Source of the DNA: Gnetum montanum
Lineage: Eukaryota; Streptophyta; Gnetopsida; Gnetales; Gnetaceae
NCBI GenBank assembly: GCA_015680685.1
Contig: MNCI01005225.1
Span: 72,336 to 130,726 of the forward strand
Length of the DNA stretch: 58,391 nt
Direction of reading: 5' to 3'
Shown here: piece after piece, positions 47,486-56,084 of the stretch
Layout of the letters: every line of letters begins with the position of its first letter
How positions within the stretch are numbered: the first letter of the stretch is position 1
Program-made: the position numbers and the translations under genes
Notes under the pieces: model-generated
Told to the model about the DNA's origin: nothing
The model's input: only the letters and a program-made list of their open reading frames with translations
Databases searched by the model: none

Positions 47486-50400
47486 ATGGATTCCTACTAT
47501 TCAAACACAACAGCCACAACCGCCATGGTTACCCTTGATCTGGGTGTCGCGCCTGTGAATCCGACGGTTACCACAGGGCCAGCCCCCGGTGCAACAGGTC
47601 CTCAGGGACCCTCGCGCCGGTCACTAAGGCTTCAGGGGAAAGAGCCTATCTTTACGGTCATAACCCCCGAAGACTACAACTTCATTTGCGTCAAGATCCA
47701 AGCGAGGTTGGCTCTCAGCCGAGCCGAGCTTGAGGCAAAGCGCAATTTCGAGGTGCTCCACCGAGGAGGTTATGATTTCAAGCCCACCGCTTATGATATA
47801 ATCCACTTGACTGAGCACCAAAACGAGTTGATTTCCCAGCTGATCATGGCTAGAGGCCAGGCCTCAAAACCTGCGGTCGAGCCCGAGCGTGAGGAAGAGG
47901 CAGAGGCAGAGGACGAATTTGCGGCCATATCGGAACATTCGTTCCATACCTTGACGCCTCACACTTACGTGAATCCGTTGTTCCCTTTCAACGGAGGAGC
48001 GGATTCTCTGGACTCGACCATGACCACGCAGGTGCATGTCCCGGTACCCCCTCAGGCAACCGCACAGCCTTCTGGGTTGCAGGTGCAGCCGCACCACAAC
48101 GCGGGAGCGATCCCGTCACAGCATATAATCAACATTCCGGCGGTTGGCCCGGTGGCCACCGTTCCCCATTTCATCCCTCCCGTACGAACCCACACTCTAC
48201 CATCAACTCGTCCCGACGTGTTTCCACTCCCACCAACGCAGCAGCACACTGCAACTGTGCCCCCACAAATCTTCATTCCGTACCTTGGGACGAGTCACTG
48301 GGCCAATCCTGCAACACAGCAGCAAACCCATACAGTTTATCATGCACAACCCCCGCCAGCACCAGCGGCGCAATTTTCACAGGTGCTCCCTCGCTACACT
48401 TATCACTACGGCCCGCAGCAGGCAATAGTTAACCCCGCGTCACAAGTCAGTGGGTGGGGGCATTCACAGGTTTCACAGCCTGCAGGGATCCCTGCTCCAC
48501 TAGCAGGTAACCAACCACTTCCTGCACTTCAGTTCCCTAGAGTTGTTCATCCAGCCCAACCTCCTGCGCCCATGCCGGCTGCACAGACGCCTCCTTCAAC
48601 AGGTCTGGATCAAGCGTTCCAACTTATCCAGACGCTCACTGAGGAGGTGCGACGTCTCAAGACCGCTGGATCCGACACCATTCAGATTACGGACTTCTAT
48701 CAAGATGATCCGATTAATCCAGCGGTCCCCGCGCTGTCGTTGCCTCCAGGGATGTCCCTCCCACATTTTACGAAATATAATGGGGAGGGGGATCCCAACA
48801 CGCACTTGGCCACCTTTAGATCCGAATCCTTGTTGCTGCAACAGTGGCCACATACTCTGGTCCGGGTCTTCGCGATGTCGTTAACCGGGAAGGCTTTAGA
48901 CTGGTATCGAGCTCTCCCACGCTCTTCCATTTCAACCTTGGAAGAGCTCTTGACCCAATTTGTGACCCTCTTCAGATACAACATGAAGCCGGAAGTCACG
49001 TTGGAGCAGCTTATGGGGGTGAGNACCAAGAGGTGGGAGTCCGCAATTGGATCACGGATCTCATTCAAGGTAGCGTTCCAACGCTGTATGAACTTTTGGA
49101 CTGGCTCAAGCGGTTCTTGTCTCACCCCCATAAGCTGCTCCAACGTGANTTATCTTTCCCCCGGAGACATACGCCAGGCCTTTGCTCAGGTCTGGAGCAT
49201 CCAAGATGCTGCGGAAGCTAGCAAAGATCCGGCGTACATCGCCTATAAGAACACGCATAACAAGGCTAAAGACAAGGGTAAAGCAGCGACCACTACTGTA
49301 GCGGCATTGACTGAGAATGCCAAGGGCAAAAACAAGACGGCTCCTGCAACACAACCCCCTGAGGCCGCGGCTGGTGCCAGCACCAGTCAAGCCACGGCTG
49401 CCCCTGGACAAACCCCCCAGCCAAAGCCGAATTTTGAGCGTAAAGACCGTTCAAAATACGCGGCTCTGCCCATGAAACACTCTGAACTGCTGAAACAACT
49501 CTTAGCAGCCGGACACATTCAACCTAAGAAGGTGTCCGAGGAGGCCCTAAAGCGTTACAGACGCAATTGTGAATTGCTGAAGGACCCCTCTCTCGCTCTG
49601 CCTAACGAGCCAGTGGTTCCGAGATCTTTCAGGCTGGACCGCTTCTGTGACTACCACCAGATGTGTGGTCACGACACGGATTACTGCTGGGCGTTGAAAG
49701 ACGACATTCAGCGCATGATCGACGAGGGTCATCTGAAAATAGATAGCAGTAACCCAACACGTCCCGAAAACCAGACATTACAGGTGTACAAGGATCCGCT
49801 AAATACAAATTACGATCCTTATACAATCATTGTGGTGAGTACGGACAGTGAGCGTAAAGGGCCGCCAAAGCAGCCTTTTGTTTTGCATGTGCCCACCAGC
49901 TCACAAAGGGGGGCAGCTCTTTCTTCGGCAGCAGGTGGGGTCTCACGGCCGTCGTTCATAATACGGGCGCCTTCTCAGGCACGGCCTCCGTCACACACTA
50001 CTACCCAAGCCGCAGCTTCGTCTGGGCCCACACCGAGAGCGCCCTTCATCATTAGGGTGCCCCAGCCACAGGTTGCTCCTCTTGCGCAGGGGCAAACCTC
50101 CAAAAAGAACCATCAGGCGTCATCTCCTAAGCGGAAGGAGAAAAGCATGCAGCCTAATGCAAACAAAGATAGTTCTACGCTCGGCTTCCCGCAGCCTGGG
50201 CCCCTGGCCTCTGTGCCCATGACCATGCCCCAGAAGCATGTCACAGGTATAGGAATGCAGTCACCTTCTTCTGGTAGGGAGACAAACAACCCCTCTTCTG
50301 ACACCGCCCAGCCTCGAGAGATCCGTCTCTTGGGCCAGATGGAGGAAAGTAAGGGGGATAGGCCAGCCTGCCGGGAGAAGGATCTCCTCGATGCGTTCAC

Positions 50401-51271
50401 GCAGGTTAAACAAGCTCTCAAGCAGAAAAACACGACGCTGAGCTTGTATGACCTCTTGATGACTTCTCACGAACACCGCGAGGCTATGGTACGCATGTTG
50501 ACGTCCATATCAGTGGATGCCAGCCTGCCAGCGGAAGAGGAAGTGATACACACTATCATGTTTCCTTCTGCGGCTGAAAAAACCAAGCGCACCTCATTGA
50601 CCTTTCTGGACGAGTCTGTTAAAGATGATCCAGAAAAAGGTCAAGTGACAACAGAGCCAATGTTCATCACCATTCGGGTCGGCCAGTACCGGATCCGGAG
50701 GGTGCATGTGGATGATGGCGCGGCTGCTAATGTCGTTCCCTATTCCATCGTGGATAGGTTGGGTTTGGTCGACCAGATCACTCCCACGACGACTGCCTGC
50801 GTAAAATCCTTTAATGGAGCACAAGTCCAAGTCAAGGGGACGGTGCGTATTGAGTTTGTGGCGGGGAATCAATTCCCCACGGAAGCCACATTTTTAGTTG
50901 TCGAGGAGATGCCAGGCTTCAACTTGATCTTGGGGAGGTCGTGGTTAGCTCAGCTGAGGGCGGTCTCGTCCCCTATCCATCAGGAGATACACTTGCCTTA
51001 CGCTGGGGGGGAAGTTGTTATACGTGGCGACGAGATCAACCCCAGAACCGTTAGTAACATTGAGGAAGAGCGGGGCTCAGAGGTCGAAATGGCTGGTGCT
51101 CAGCCTTCTCTCCACGCCCCTGAACAGAACAATGACAATGCTGACGGTTTAGCCTGGGCTGACCTGCCATTTCCGGATGGCAGCGTAGAGGAGTCAAACT
51201 GTAAACCTCCTTGTCCTTATGCGGCAATCAACGTAAAAGCTGCTAGGAGACAGTTGCGTATTGACGGCTGA
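47486..51271 (+). CDS. Gag-protease polyprotein of the young Tat element
   Basis: This is a single open frame of 1261 codons. Residues 1-60 are low-complexity, and about 170-370 are rich in Pro/Gln/His. The capsid-type domain starts near residue 420 (LPHFTKYNGEGDPNTHL, then FAMSLTGKALDWYRALP). A Tat-type zinc-binding motif sits near 718-735 (FCDYHQMCGHDTDYCWALKDD). The aspartic protease lies at about 1060-1190, with active site VHVDDGAAANV near 1073 and FNLILGRSWLAQL near 1145. Residues about 513-555 are spurious because the 124 bases at 49025-49148 are inverted; the frame stays open by chance. The start is the first ATG in frame after the gap. The TGA at 51269 ends the unspliced product. Gag would form the particle and the protease would cleave it. 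Confidence 0.85.
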   Translation: MDSYYSNTTATTAMVTLDLGVAPVNPTVTTGPAPGATGPQGPSRRSLRLQGKEPIFTVITPEDYNFICVKIQARLALSRAELEAKRNFEVLHRGGYDFKPTAYDIIHLTEHQNELISQLIMARGQASKPAVEPEREEEAEAEDEFAAISEHSFHTLTPHTYVNPLFPFNGGADSLDSTMTTQVHVPVPPQATAQPSGLQVQPHHNAGAIPSQHIINIPAVGPVATVPHFIPPVRTHTLPSTRPDVFPLPPTQQHTATVPPQIFIPYLGTSHWANPATQQQTHTVYHAQPPPAPAAQFSQVLPRYTYHYGPQQAIVNPASQVSGWGHSQVSQPAGIPAPLAGNQPLPALQFPRVVHPAQPPAPMPAAQTPPSTGLDQAFQLIQTLTEEVRRLKTAGSDTIQITDFYQDDPINPAVPALSLPPGMSLPHFTKYNGEGDPNTHLATFRSESLLLQQWPHTLVRVFAMSLTGKALDWYRALPRSSISTLEELLTQFVTLFRYNMKPEVTLEQLMGVXTKRWESAIGSRISFKVAFQRCMNFWTGSSGSCLTPISCSNVXYLSPGDIRQAFAQVWSIQDAAEASKDPAYIAYKNTHNKAKDKGKAATTTVAALTENAKGKNKTAPATQPPEAAAGASTSQATAAPGQTPQPKPNFERKDRSKYAALPMKHSELLKQLLAAGHIQPKKVSEEALKRYRRNCELLKDPSLALPNEPVVPRSFRLDRFCDYHQMCGHDTDYCWALKDDIQRMIDEGHLKIDSSNPTRPENQTLQVYKDPLNTNYDPYTIIVVSTDSERKGPPKQPFVLHVPTSSQRGAALSSAAGGVSRPSFIIRAPSQARPPSHTTTQAAASSGPTPRAPFIIRVPQPQVAPLAQGQTSKKNHQASSPKRKEKSMQPNANKDSSTLGFPQPGPLASVPMTMPQKHVTGIGMQSPSSGRETNNPSSDTAQPREIRLLGQMEESKGDRPACREKDLLDAFTQVKQALKQKNTTLSLYDLLMTSHEHREAMVRMLTSISVDASLPAEEEVIHTIMFPSAAEKTKRTSLTFLDESVKDDPEKGQVTTEPMFITIRVGQYRIRRVHVDDGAAANVVPYSIVDRLGLVDQITPTTTACVKSFNGAQVQVKGTVRIEFVAGNQFPTEATFLVVEEMPGFNLILGRSWLAQLRAVSSPIHQEIHLPYAGGEVVIRGDEINPRTVSNIEEERGSEVEMAGAQPSLHAPEQNNDNADGLAWADLPFPDGSVEESNCKPPCPYAAINVKAARRQLRIDG
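49024..49149. other. Inverted 124-base block between two single Ns (assembly error)
   Basis: 49025-49148 is bounded by an N on each side. Its reverse complement starts with the same 28 bases that end the upstream sequence (48996-49023, TCACGTTGGAGCAGCTTATG...) and then reads on as sensible gag in the correct direction. A short contig has been joined in the wrong orientation. Confidence 0.9.
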
Positions 51272-51450
51272 ACGAAGCCCTCCAGCGTGCGCTTATGTAG
51301 GTTAGCAATCAATCGTTCTCTTCATTTCCGTGTGCTTGCTTTTTCACAGATATTTTCTTTCTACGCTTACGCTTTGCATTTTTTGGCTTTACATGTCTTA
51401 TCATACGCATCGTCATGTCATGACTCAAGGTCTTTTTTTGCATTTTACGC

Positions 51451-51830
51451 ATTGGCCCGCAACGGCCTTAAACTAGCTATCACTTTGCATTTTATGCATT
51501 GGCCTGCAACAGCCTTAAACTAGTAGTTACCTTACGCTTTACGCATTGGCCCGCAACGGCCTTAAACTAGTTATCATTTTACGCTTTACGCATTGGCCCG
51601 CAACGGCCTTAAACTAGTTATCATTTTACACATTACACATTGGCCCGCAACGGCCTTAAACTAGCTATCATTTTACACATTACGCATTGGCCCGCAATGG
51701 CCTTAAACTAGCTATCATTTTGCGCTTTACGCATTGGCCCGCAACGGCCTTAAACTAGTAGCTATTTTGCCAGTTACGCATGGATTCGTAATCTATTCAC
51801 GCCTGCGGCCCGCAACGGCCTTAAAACTAA
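51451..51830 (+). repeat. 47-bp tandem array behind gag-protease
   Basis: Seven units start at 51451, 51498, 51545, 51592, 51639, 51686 and 51733, a strict 47-base period. A diverged eighth lies near 51806. The core is ATTGGCCCGCAACGGCCTTA followed by AACTAG and an AT-rich linker ending TACGC. The array lies downstream of the antisense gene's stop codon and could fall in its 3' untranslated region or terminator. Confidence 0.9.
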
Positions 51831-51939
51831 GACAAAAAAAAAAACAAACAACAGATATGACAAATAGCTGATAGTCAGTCAAAATTTATAATCTCTTAAT
51901 CTTTCAAAATCATTGTTGACACGATGCCGGAAAACAAAA

Positions 51940-52188
51940 TCATGCATGACCCATATTGCCACTATCGCCTGTATCTTTCAACTCTAACTCTAAACCCATA
52001 AGGTCGTCCTCCAATAGGTCATCGTCTCCGGGAGGCATCCTTTCTGGAAAAATTGTCTCTTCACGAGATTCTCCTGCTAACGCTGGCCCCTCCGGAAGAC
52101 GCCCTCCGTCGCGTTCGCGTTCCGCTTCTGCTCCCATAGTTTCCTCCTCTAGCCCCTCAGTGGGCAGACATTCTCCACCTTCTGGCAT
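51940..52188 (-). CDS. Antisense gene, exon 8: acidic C-terminal tail
   Basis: The acceptor is TTTGTTGTTTCAG/ATG, with a good pyrimidine tract, in phase 0. It encodes 82 residues, strongly acidic (EGLEEETMGAEAER, then PPGDDDLLEDDLMGLELELK), ending at TGA 51942-51940. No AATAAA follows closely; the downstream sequence is T-rich and runs into the 47-bp array. Confidence 0.6.
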   Translation of the reverse strand: MPEGGECLPTEGLEEETMGAEAERERDGGRLPEGPALAGESREETIFPERMPPGDDDLLEDDLMGLELELKDTGDSGNMGHA

Positions 52189-55100
52189 CTGAAACAACAA
52201 AGAGCGTAAAAAAATTAGCATAGGCTACATCATGACGGGTAGCGCATTGGCTACGCCATGCGTAAACTTACTCGAGATGACCCGGCTTCGGCAGCGAAGG
52301 GAAGCTTATCTAGACCAGCCCACAAACGCTTCATGATCTCGTCCTCTGATAGGTCTTGCCACACATCCTCGCCCAAAGTCATCCCTGCTTTCACCTGCCC
52401 TTTCTCCACACTGCTCCACGCAGGAGGATCTGGGAAAAAGGTAGGGATTGAAGCTTGATTCCCAGGAAAGACCATCTCTCTCTCTGGAGATGCAGTGACG
52501 GTCACCTGTTCTTCAAACTTCTTAAAGGCCTCGGACGCTCCGATGGTGTCCACAAAGACCTCCAGAGACCGCGCTTTAATAGCAGATTCCCGATAGCGTT
52601 TTCTGTAGGCGGCGCTTTCCCTTTTGTATACGTGCTTGTGGTCTTTCTCCTTCTGCCCCCATTCCTGGACACCCGCGCAGTAGTCCCTCCAGTCTCGGCT
52701 CTTCTGAGCAAGGAGCTCTATTTGCATCCTTTGCTCGATTAACGCTCGGCTGGTCTGTACGCTGTGCCTGACCGCTGTCCAATAACGGGAGTGATCAATC
52801 ATAGCAGTACGCCAGTCTTCGTCGCCGGTCACTCGAGCCTGTAGGAACTCGTAACGCGCCCTTAGGTCCTCGACTTCCTTAGTCGAGGATTCCACCCTCT
52901 GTTCTGATCGCTGCAGTCTTTTCCATAAGTCTTCGTTGATGTTCCTGCTTTCCCACGCGGAGCGTGTCGAGCGTAACGCACATTTACGCATTTCCTCATA
53001 AATGTAGCGTGGCACGACCGCCCCATCAGATGGAGGTTCTGCTGTGTCCAGGTCAATGGGCTCCGCAGGGTCCCATCGGAGGTGAGCTCCTGACAGAAAA
53101 TAAACATCAAGACAAATGCCATTATAACACCATTACGCAATCATTTGTCACTAGCTCACCAACACCAGGGTTGATGCGTTCGAGACGCTCGATCATGTCG
53201 TTAATCACGCCTTCCATGAAGGCAAATTTATCGGGGAGATCTCTCCACGTCGCATTCGCAGTAGCTGACGCCGAGACATCTCCTTCTCCTGTAGCATACT
53301 CAGTTAGACATTACCTGTTTACAAATTCTTGCAAAACCCATAAAAACAAACAAAATGCATTCATTGCCTCTGCCGGTGACAGTGGCAGCGTCGTCAACAT
53401 TCTCCCTACTGCTTGCCGTTTCACGCATAGGGGTCTGTGCGTCTCTCGCTCCAGTAGCAGGCGCCCCCTCCCCACGTCTTAACACCATTGCCCCTGTTTC
53501 AGGGGTCAGTCGACTTGTCTTTTTTGCTGTGTACATTCTCATGCCTTAGAACACAATTCCATTAGTCAAATTCAAATACTGCGTATACAATCTTTACCCT
53601 TACCAGGCGGAGGTTTAGTCCGCTGCACCGTGAGCCCCACGGTGTGGCCTGCCTCGCCCCCTGGGGCCTCAGCCACGCGAAGCCTCTTCCGCCGAGCTGC
53701 AGGCTCCACGATTTCCTCTGCCAAGCGTTTCCCGCGCGAGGCATCGCCAGTATAGGTAGGCATTATCCCGCCTACACTGTCGAGACCCCGCACTCGGGGT
53801 GCCGTCATGCCTTTGGTAGTCACGGACATTGACTCTCCGATCCCTTCCGGCGGATCCTGCCCACGGGTAGTGCTGAGGATGTGGGCGATCCAGGGTTTGG
53901 ACAGTTGGTCTCGGTCCTGCTGTACCCAGACCCCGTTCTTTTGGACGACCAAATACTCCGCAAACCGCCGGAGGACGGCTATAAAAAAGGCATGATGCAC
54001 GTTGAAGCGAGACTCAAGCTTCTCGCGAAGCTTGACCATCTCGCTCCGCAAACCCTCGGCGAGATGACTGCCCCAGTCGAAACGGGCTCCCTCCTCCAGC
54101 ACCTCTCGCATAATACGCGTCTGCTCCACTGAAAAGTACCGCGCTTGCGAGAGGGTTTTGGGGAAGGCACGGGCCCGAAAAAGGGGATACAGCGTTTTGG
54201 CGGTCGGCAGCTCGAACTGTTCACAGGGGAACCCCTTGGTATCCTTAGGGACCTTGGCCCACTCTTGCAGAAGCGCCTCCACTTTGACGCCCCTCTGGGC
54301 CTTCACGTCTACGAGAAGGCCACTAGAGGGAACACCAAACAGGTCTGAGAAGACCTGTGCGTTAATGTCAAAATTCACACGCACGTTGTGCACGCGCGTG
54401 CTGAAACGGTCGGCCTTCGCATTAAAGGAGTCCACCAAGCCGATCATCTCGCTGGCGGGAACGTCAGGAGTGGCGGCTAAGAACAGGTGCAGCAGCCCGG
54501 CGGTCTGGAGGTTGGTCACCACCACAGCTGGGGCCGCCGCGTGGCCAAGCCAACGCTGTGCCTCTTTGATGTCCCCATAACGAAAGAGGACATCTCTCGC
54601 CTCGCGGCCGGAAATAGTTAGCGTAATCTCCCGAGATTCCCGCATTGAAATACGCAAGACATTACAAAAACAGTATTGCAATGATCATAACCCGTAGTAA
54701 TCTAAATAGTACTAAGCACGCGACAATCTTACCGGGGCCGAAGGGTAGCGGGAATTGCGGGAGTTCTATCTCCACGTCCTCGACGCTGAGGGGCGGATCC
54801 AGCGTCCAATCCTCATGCACCCACCCGAGGCTCTGGCACTTCTTGAAAGCCTCCTCATAGCGTGAGTGGTATTCATGCATCTCGTGGCCAATTTGTCCGA
54901 TGACACCGGCTCGTACGTTATTCGTCGCGGTAAACAGCGTTATCGCTGTTTCGGCACGAGGAAGCGTATCGTCGTCACCGAATAGCTTGTTGTCGCGGAT
55001 AAAAAACCTGTACAATACAACGTAATTTCTTCTTACACACACTTTTCTTCTTACCTACATACTTTTCATACAGTGTAACATGCAAAAATAAAACAAAGTC

Positions 55101-55913
55101 ATCTAGATCTGCTTACCCGCCTGCGTAGTATACCGTGTCTTGTGGGTTCTGGAAATATGTTGACACATGACGGGCTACGAACAGCGTACTGTATGAGTGG
55201 TAGCAGTTGAAGCGGGTCATTCCCCAGATCCAAGGCAAACTCCTCAGACCCCGAGAGCTGAGTACTCGGTCCTCAGGATGGCTCGTTTCAACCGCCCCAT
55301 CTGTCAGGTAAGACAGAATCCCCTGCGAAGACCCTGGCAACAGGTGCTCCAGGACGGCCCCGGCAACATCTTCGGTCACATGCGACCAAACGATGATGCT
55401 AAACCTACGCAGTAAAAACTGCAAGAATTCCAGCGCACCCTGTCGGTACCAGATGGCCTTCCCCTGCACTCTTGTGTGCGGAGGAGGGACATTTGGGACG
55501 ATAGGGTTTAACCAGCATAAAACCCCAACAATGTCCAGCACAAGCAGGATGGGCTTCAGCGCGATGCTGAAGAAAAGACCGAGACTCATTAAAACATCTA
55601 CATCTATGCATCTACGCGTAACACAAAAAAAAAACGCAAGGGTTGCCCCTGACAAAGGCAAATGAACGCAATCTCACAAAAACCCTCGCACTAAGCCGAG
55701 GTCCATAATGTGACTCACGCATTCACGCTAGAGACATTTAACAAAAGGCATATAGATCGAAAGGCATATAAATCAAGCGTAAGAAGCAGCCTACCGGTTG
55801 AGAGGCGTCGGGTCGCAGACATTGATCAACGCCCGCGAAACACGGTTCAGGCTCGCCTGCACTTCGTCGATTTTCGCCAATTTAGGATTCTGCTTCTTTG
55901 CCTTTGGAGCCAT
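51940..55913 (-). CDS. Antisense eight-exon gene inside the Tat element (whole gene span)
   Basis: Exons (minus strand): 55913-55795, 55611-55117, 55007-54733, 54593-53604, 53526-53368, 53288-53160, 53089-52272 and 52188-51940. Together they are 3234 nt, or 1077 residues plus stop. The introns are 183, 109, 139, 77, 79, 70 and 83 nt, normal for plants, and every junction keeps the frame. Only the start of exon 4 is doubtful. Predicted regions are a basic N-terminus, an FCP1/NIF-like part (residues about 58-165), an unrecognised central domain (exons 3-4), a Lys/Arg/Glu/Gln-rich probable coiled coil (exon 7) and an acidic tail (exon 8). There are no stops in frame. It could be a captured host gene or an extra ORF of the element. 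Tat elements are known to carry extra antisense ORFs, but I do not know of one with this many introns. Confidence 0.65.
52272..53089 (-). CDS. Antisense gene, exon 7: coiled-coil-rich part
   Basis: The acceptor is TTTTCTGTCAG/G and the donor TCTCGA/GTAAGT, both strong. It encodes 273 residues. The first part is acidic (WDPAEPIDLDTAEPPSDG). From about residue 45 of the exon it is rich in Glu, Lys, Arg and Gln with a heptad-like spacing of hydrophobics (WKRLQRSEQRVESSTKEVED and ALIEQRMQIELLAQKSRDW). The last third has FFPDPPAWSSVEKGQVKAG. No catalytic motif seen. Confidence 0.65.
53160..53288 (-). CDS. Antisense gene, exon 6
   Basis: The acceptor is ATGCTACAG/GA, with TCTAACTGA (branch-point-like) 14 bases before it. 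The donor is GTTG/GTGAGC. It encodes about 43 residues (EGDVSASATANATWRDLP, then MEGVINDMIERLERINPG). Confidence 0.6.
53368..53526 (-). CDS. Antisense gene, exon 5 (GC donor)
   Basis: The acceptor is TACACAG/CA. The only phase-compatible, consensus-like donor is GGCAGAG/GCAATG, so intron 5 would be a GC-AG intron. Using the stronger-looking CAG/GTAATG at 53315 would put exon 6 out of frame. It encodes a Thr/Ala/Arg-rich linker of about 53 residues. Confidence 0.5.
53604..54593 (-). CDS. Antisense gene, exon 4 (5' border uncertain)
   Basis: The frame is open from 54681 to 53572. The acceptor that fits the phase of exon 3 is CGAGAG/AT at 54594/54593, preceded by a CTAAC motif, but its pyrimidine tract is weak and other AGs lie nearer the branch point. 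The GGGAG/ATT site at 54628/54627 would break the frame. Alternatively translation could start at the ATG at 54625-54650, or an indel disturbs the junction. The 330 residues include RVNFDINAQVFSDLFGVPSSG (about a third of the way in), which loosely recalls the globular part of other plant retroelement extra ORFs. The end is Arg/Lys-rich (RGKRLAEEIVEPAARRKRL), perhaps a nuclear localisation signal. The donor is CCTG/GTAAGG. Confidence 0.55.
54733..55007 (-). CDS. Antisense gene, exon 3
   Basis: The acceptor is TTGTACAG/G and the donor CCCCG/GTAAGA. It encodes about 92 residues starting GFFIRDNKLFGDDDTLPRAE and ending in a Pro-rich stretch (ELPQFPLPFGP). No family recognised. It ends in phase 1. 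Confidence 0.65.
55117..55611 (-). CDS. Antisense gene, exon 2: FCP1/NIF-like region
   Basis: The acceptor is GTTACGCGTAG/A after a run of ten T's; the donor is GGCGG/GTAAGC. Residues about 59-73 (KPILLVLDIVGVLCW) match the hydrophobic-strand-plus-DxDG(T/V)L opening of HAD phosphatases of the FCP1 type. After about 20 residues come GALEFLQFLLRRFSIIVWSH and EDVAGAVLEHLLP, the second conserved block (REFL...F.IVIW(S/T)S...A..VL). The second motif-I aspartate is Val and the motif-II Ser/Thr is His, so catalysis is doubtful even if the fold is right. Recognised by eye only. Confidence 0.6.
55795..55913 (-). CDS. Antisense gene, exon 1
   Basis: The ATG at 55913-55911 opens a lysine-rich start (MAPKAKKQNPKLAKIDEVQ) of 39 codons plus two bases. 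The donor is AACCG/GTAGGC at 55795/55794. The leader upstream (about 55925-56050) is GA-rich and without in-frame problems. The exon ends in phase 2, matching exon 2. Confidence 0.65.
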
Positions 55914-56078
55914 CACGATTGTTGCAAGGCTTCTTTAGAAACTAGACAGATTACACGCTCTCGTCGCCTATTTTCCTTCTCTCTGCTTTTTCCTCTCTCT
56001 GTTCTGCTTCTTGCTCTGTTCTTCTTTGTCAATTCAAATCCAGATAGCTAACAACCATTTTTATCAAAGAGCCACCTA

Positions 56079-56084
56079 CTTATA
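56079..56084 (-). promoter_or_regulatory. TATA box of the antisense gene
   Basis: The minus strand reads GCGTATAAGTAGG, about 165 bases before the ATG. With a start about 30 bases on, the leader would be roughly 140 nt and rich in GA (AGAACAGAGCAAGAAGC...). The promoter must fit between here and the pol acceptor at 56342. Confidence 0.5.

Noticed and set aside
48700-49143. Minus-strand coding frame of 147 codons
   Set aside because: Its gag-like part comes from the inverted contig block and the rest is a shadow of gag.
51272-51310. Intron donor TATGTAG/GTTAGC after the gag-pro stop
   Set aside because: It lies beyond the TGA at 51269, so it could not make a Gag-Pro-Pol fusion.
51451-51830. 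CRISPR-like array
   Set aside because: Units are direct tandem copies without unique spacers, and the context is a plant retroelement.
53964-55665. Plus-strand frames of 60-140 codons opposite the antisense gene
   Set aside because: No recognised motifs; the minus-strand frames are longer, connect through consistent splice sites and show protein-like content.
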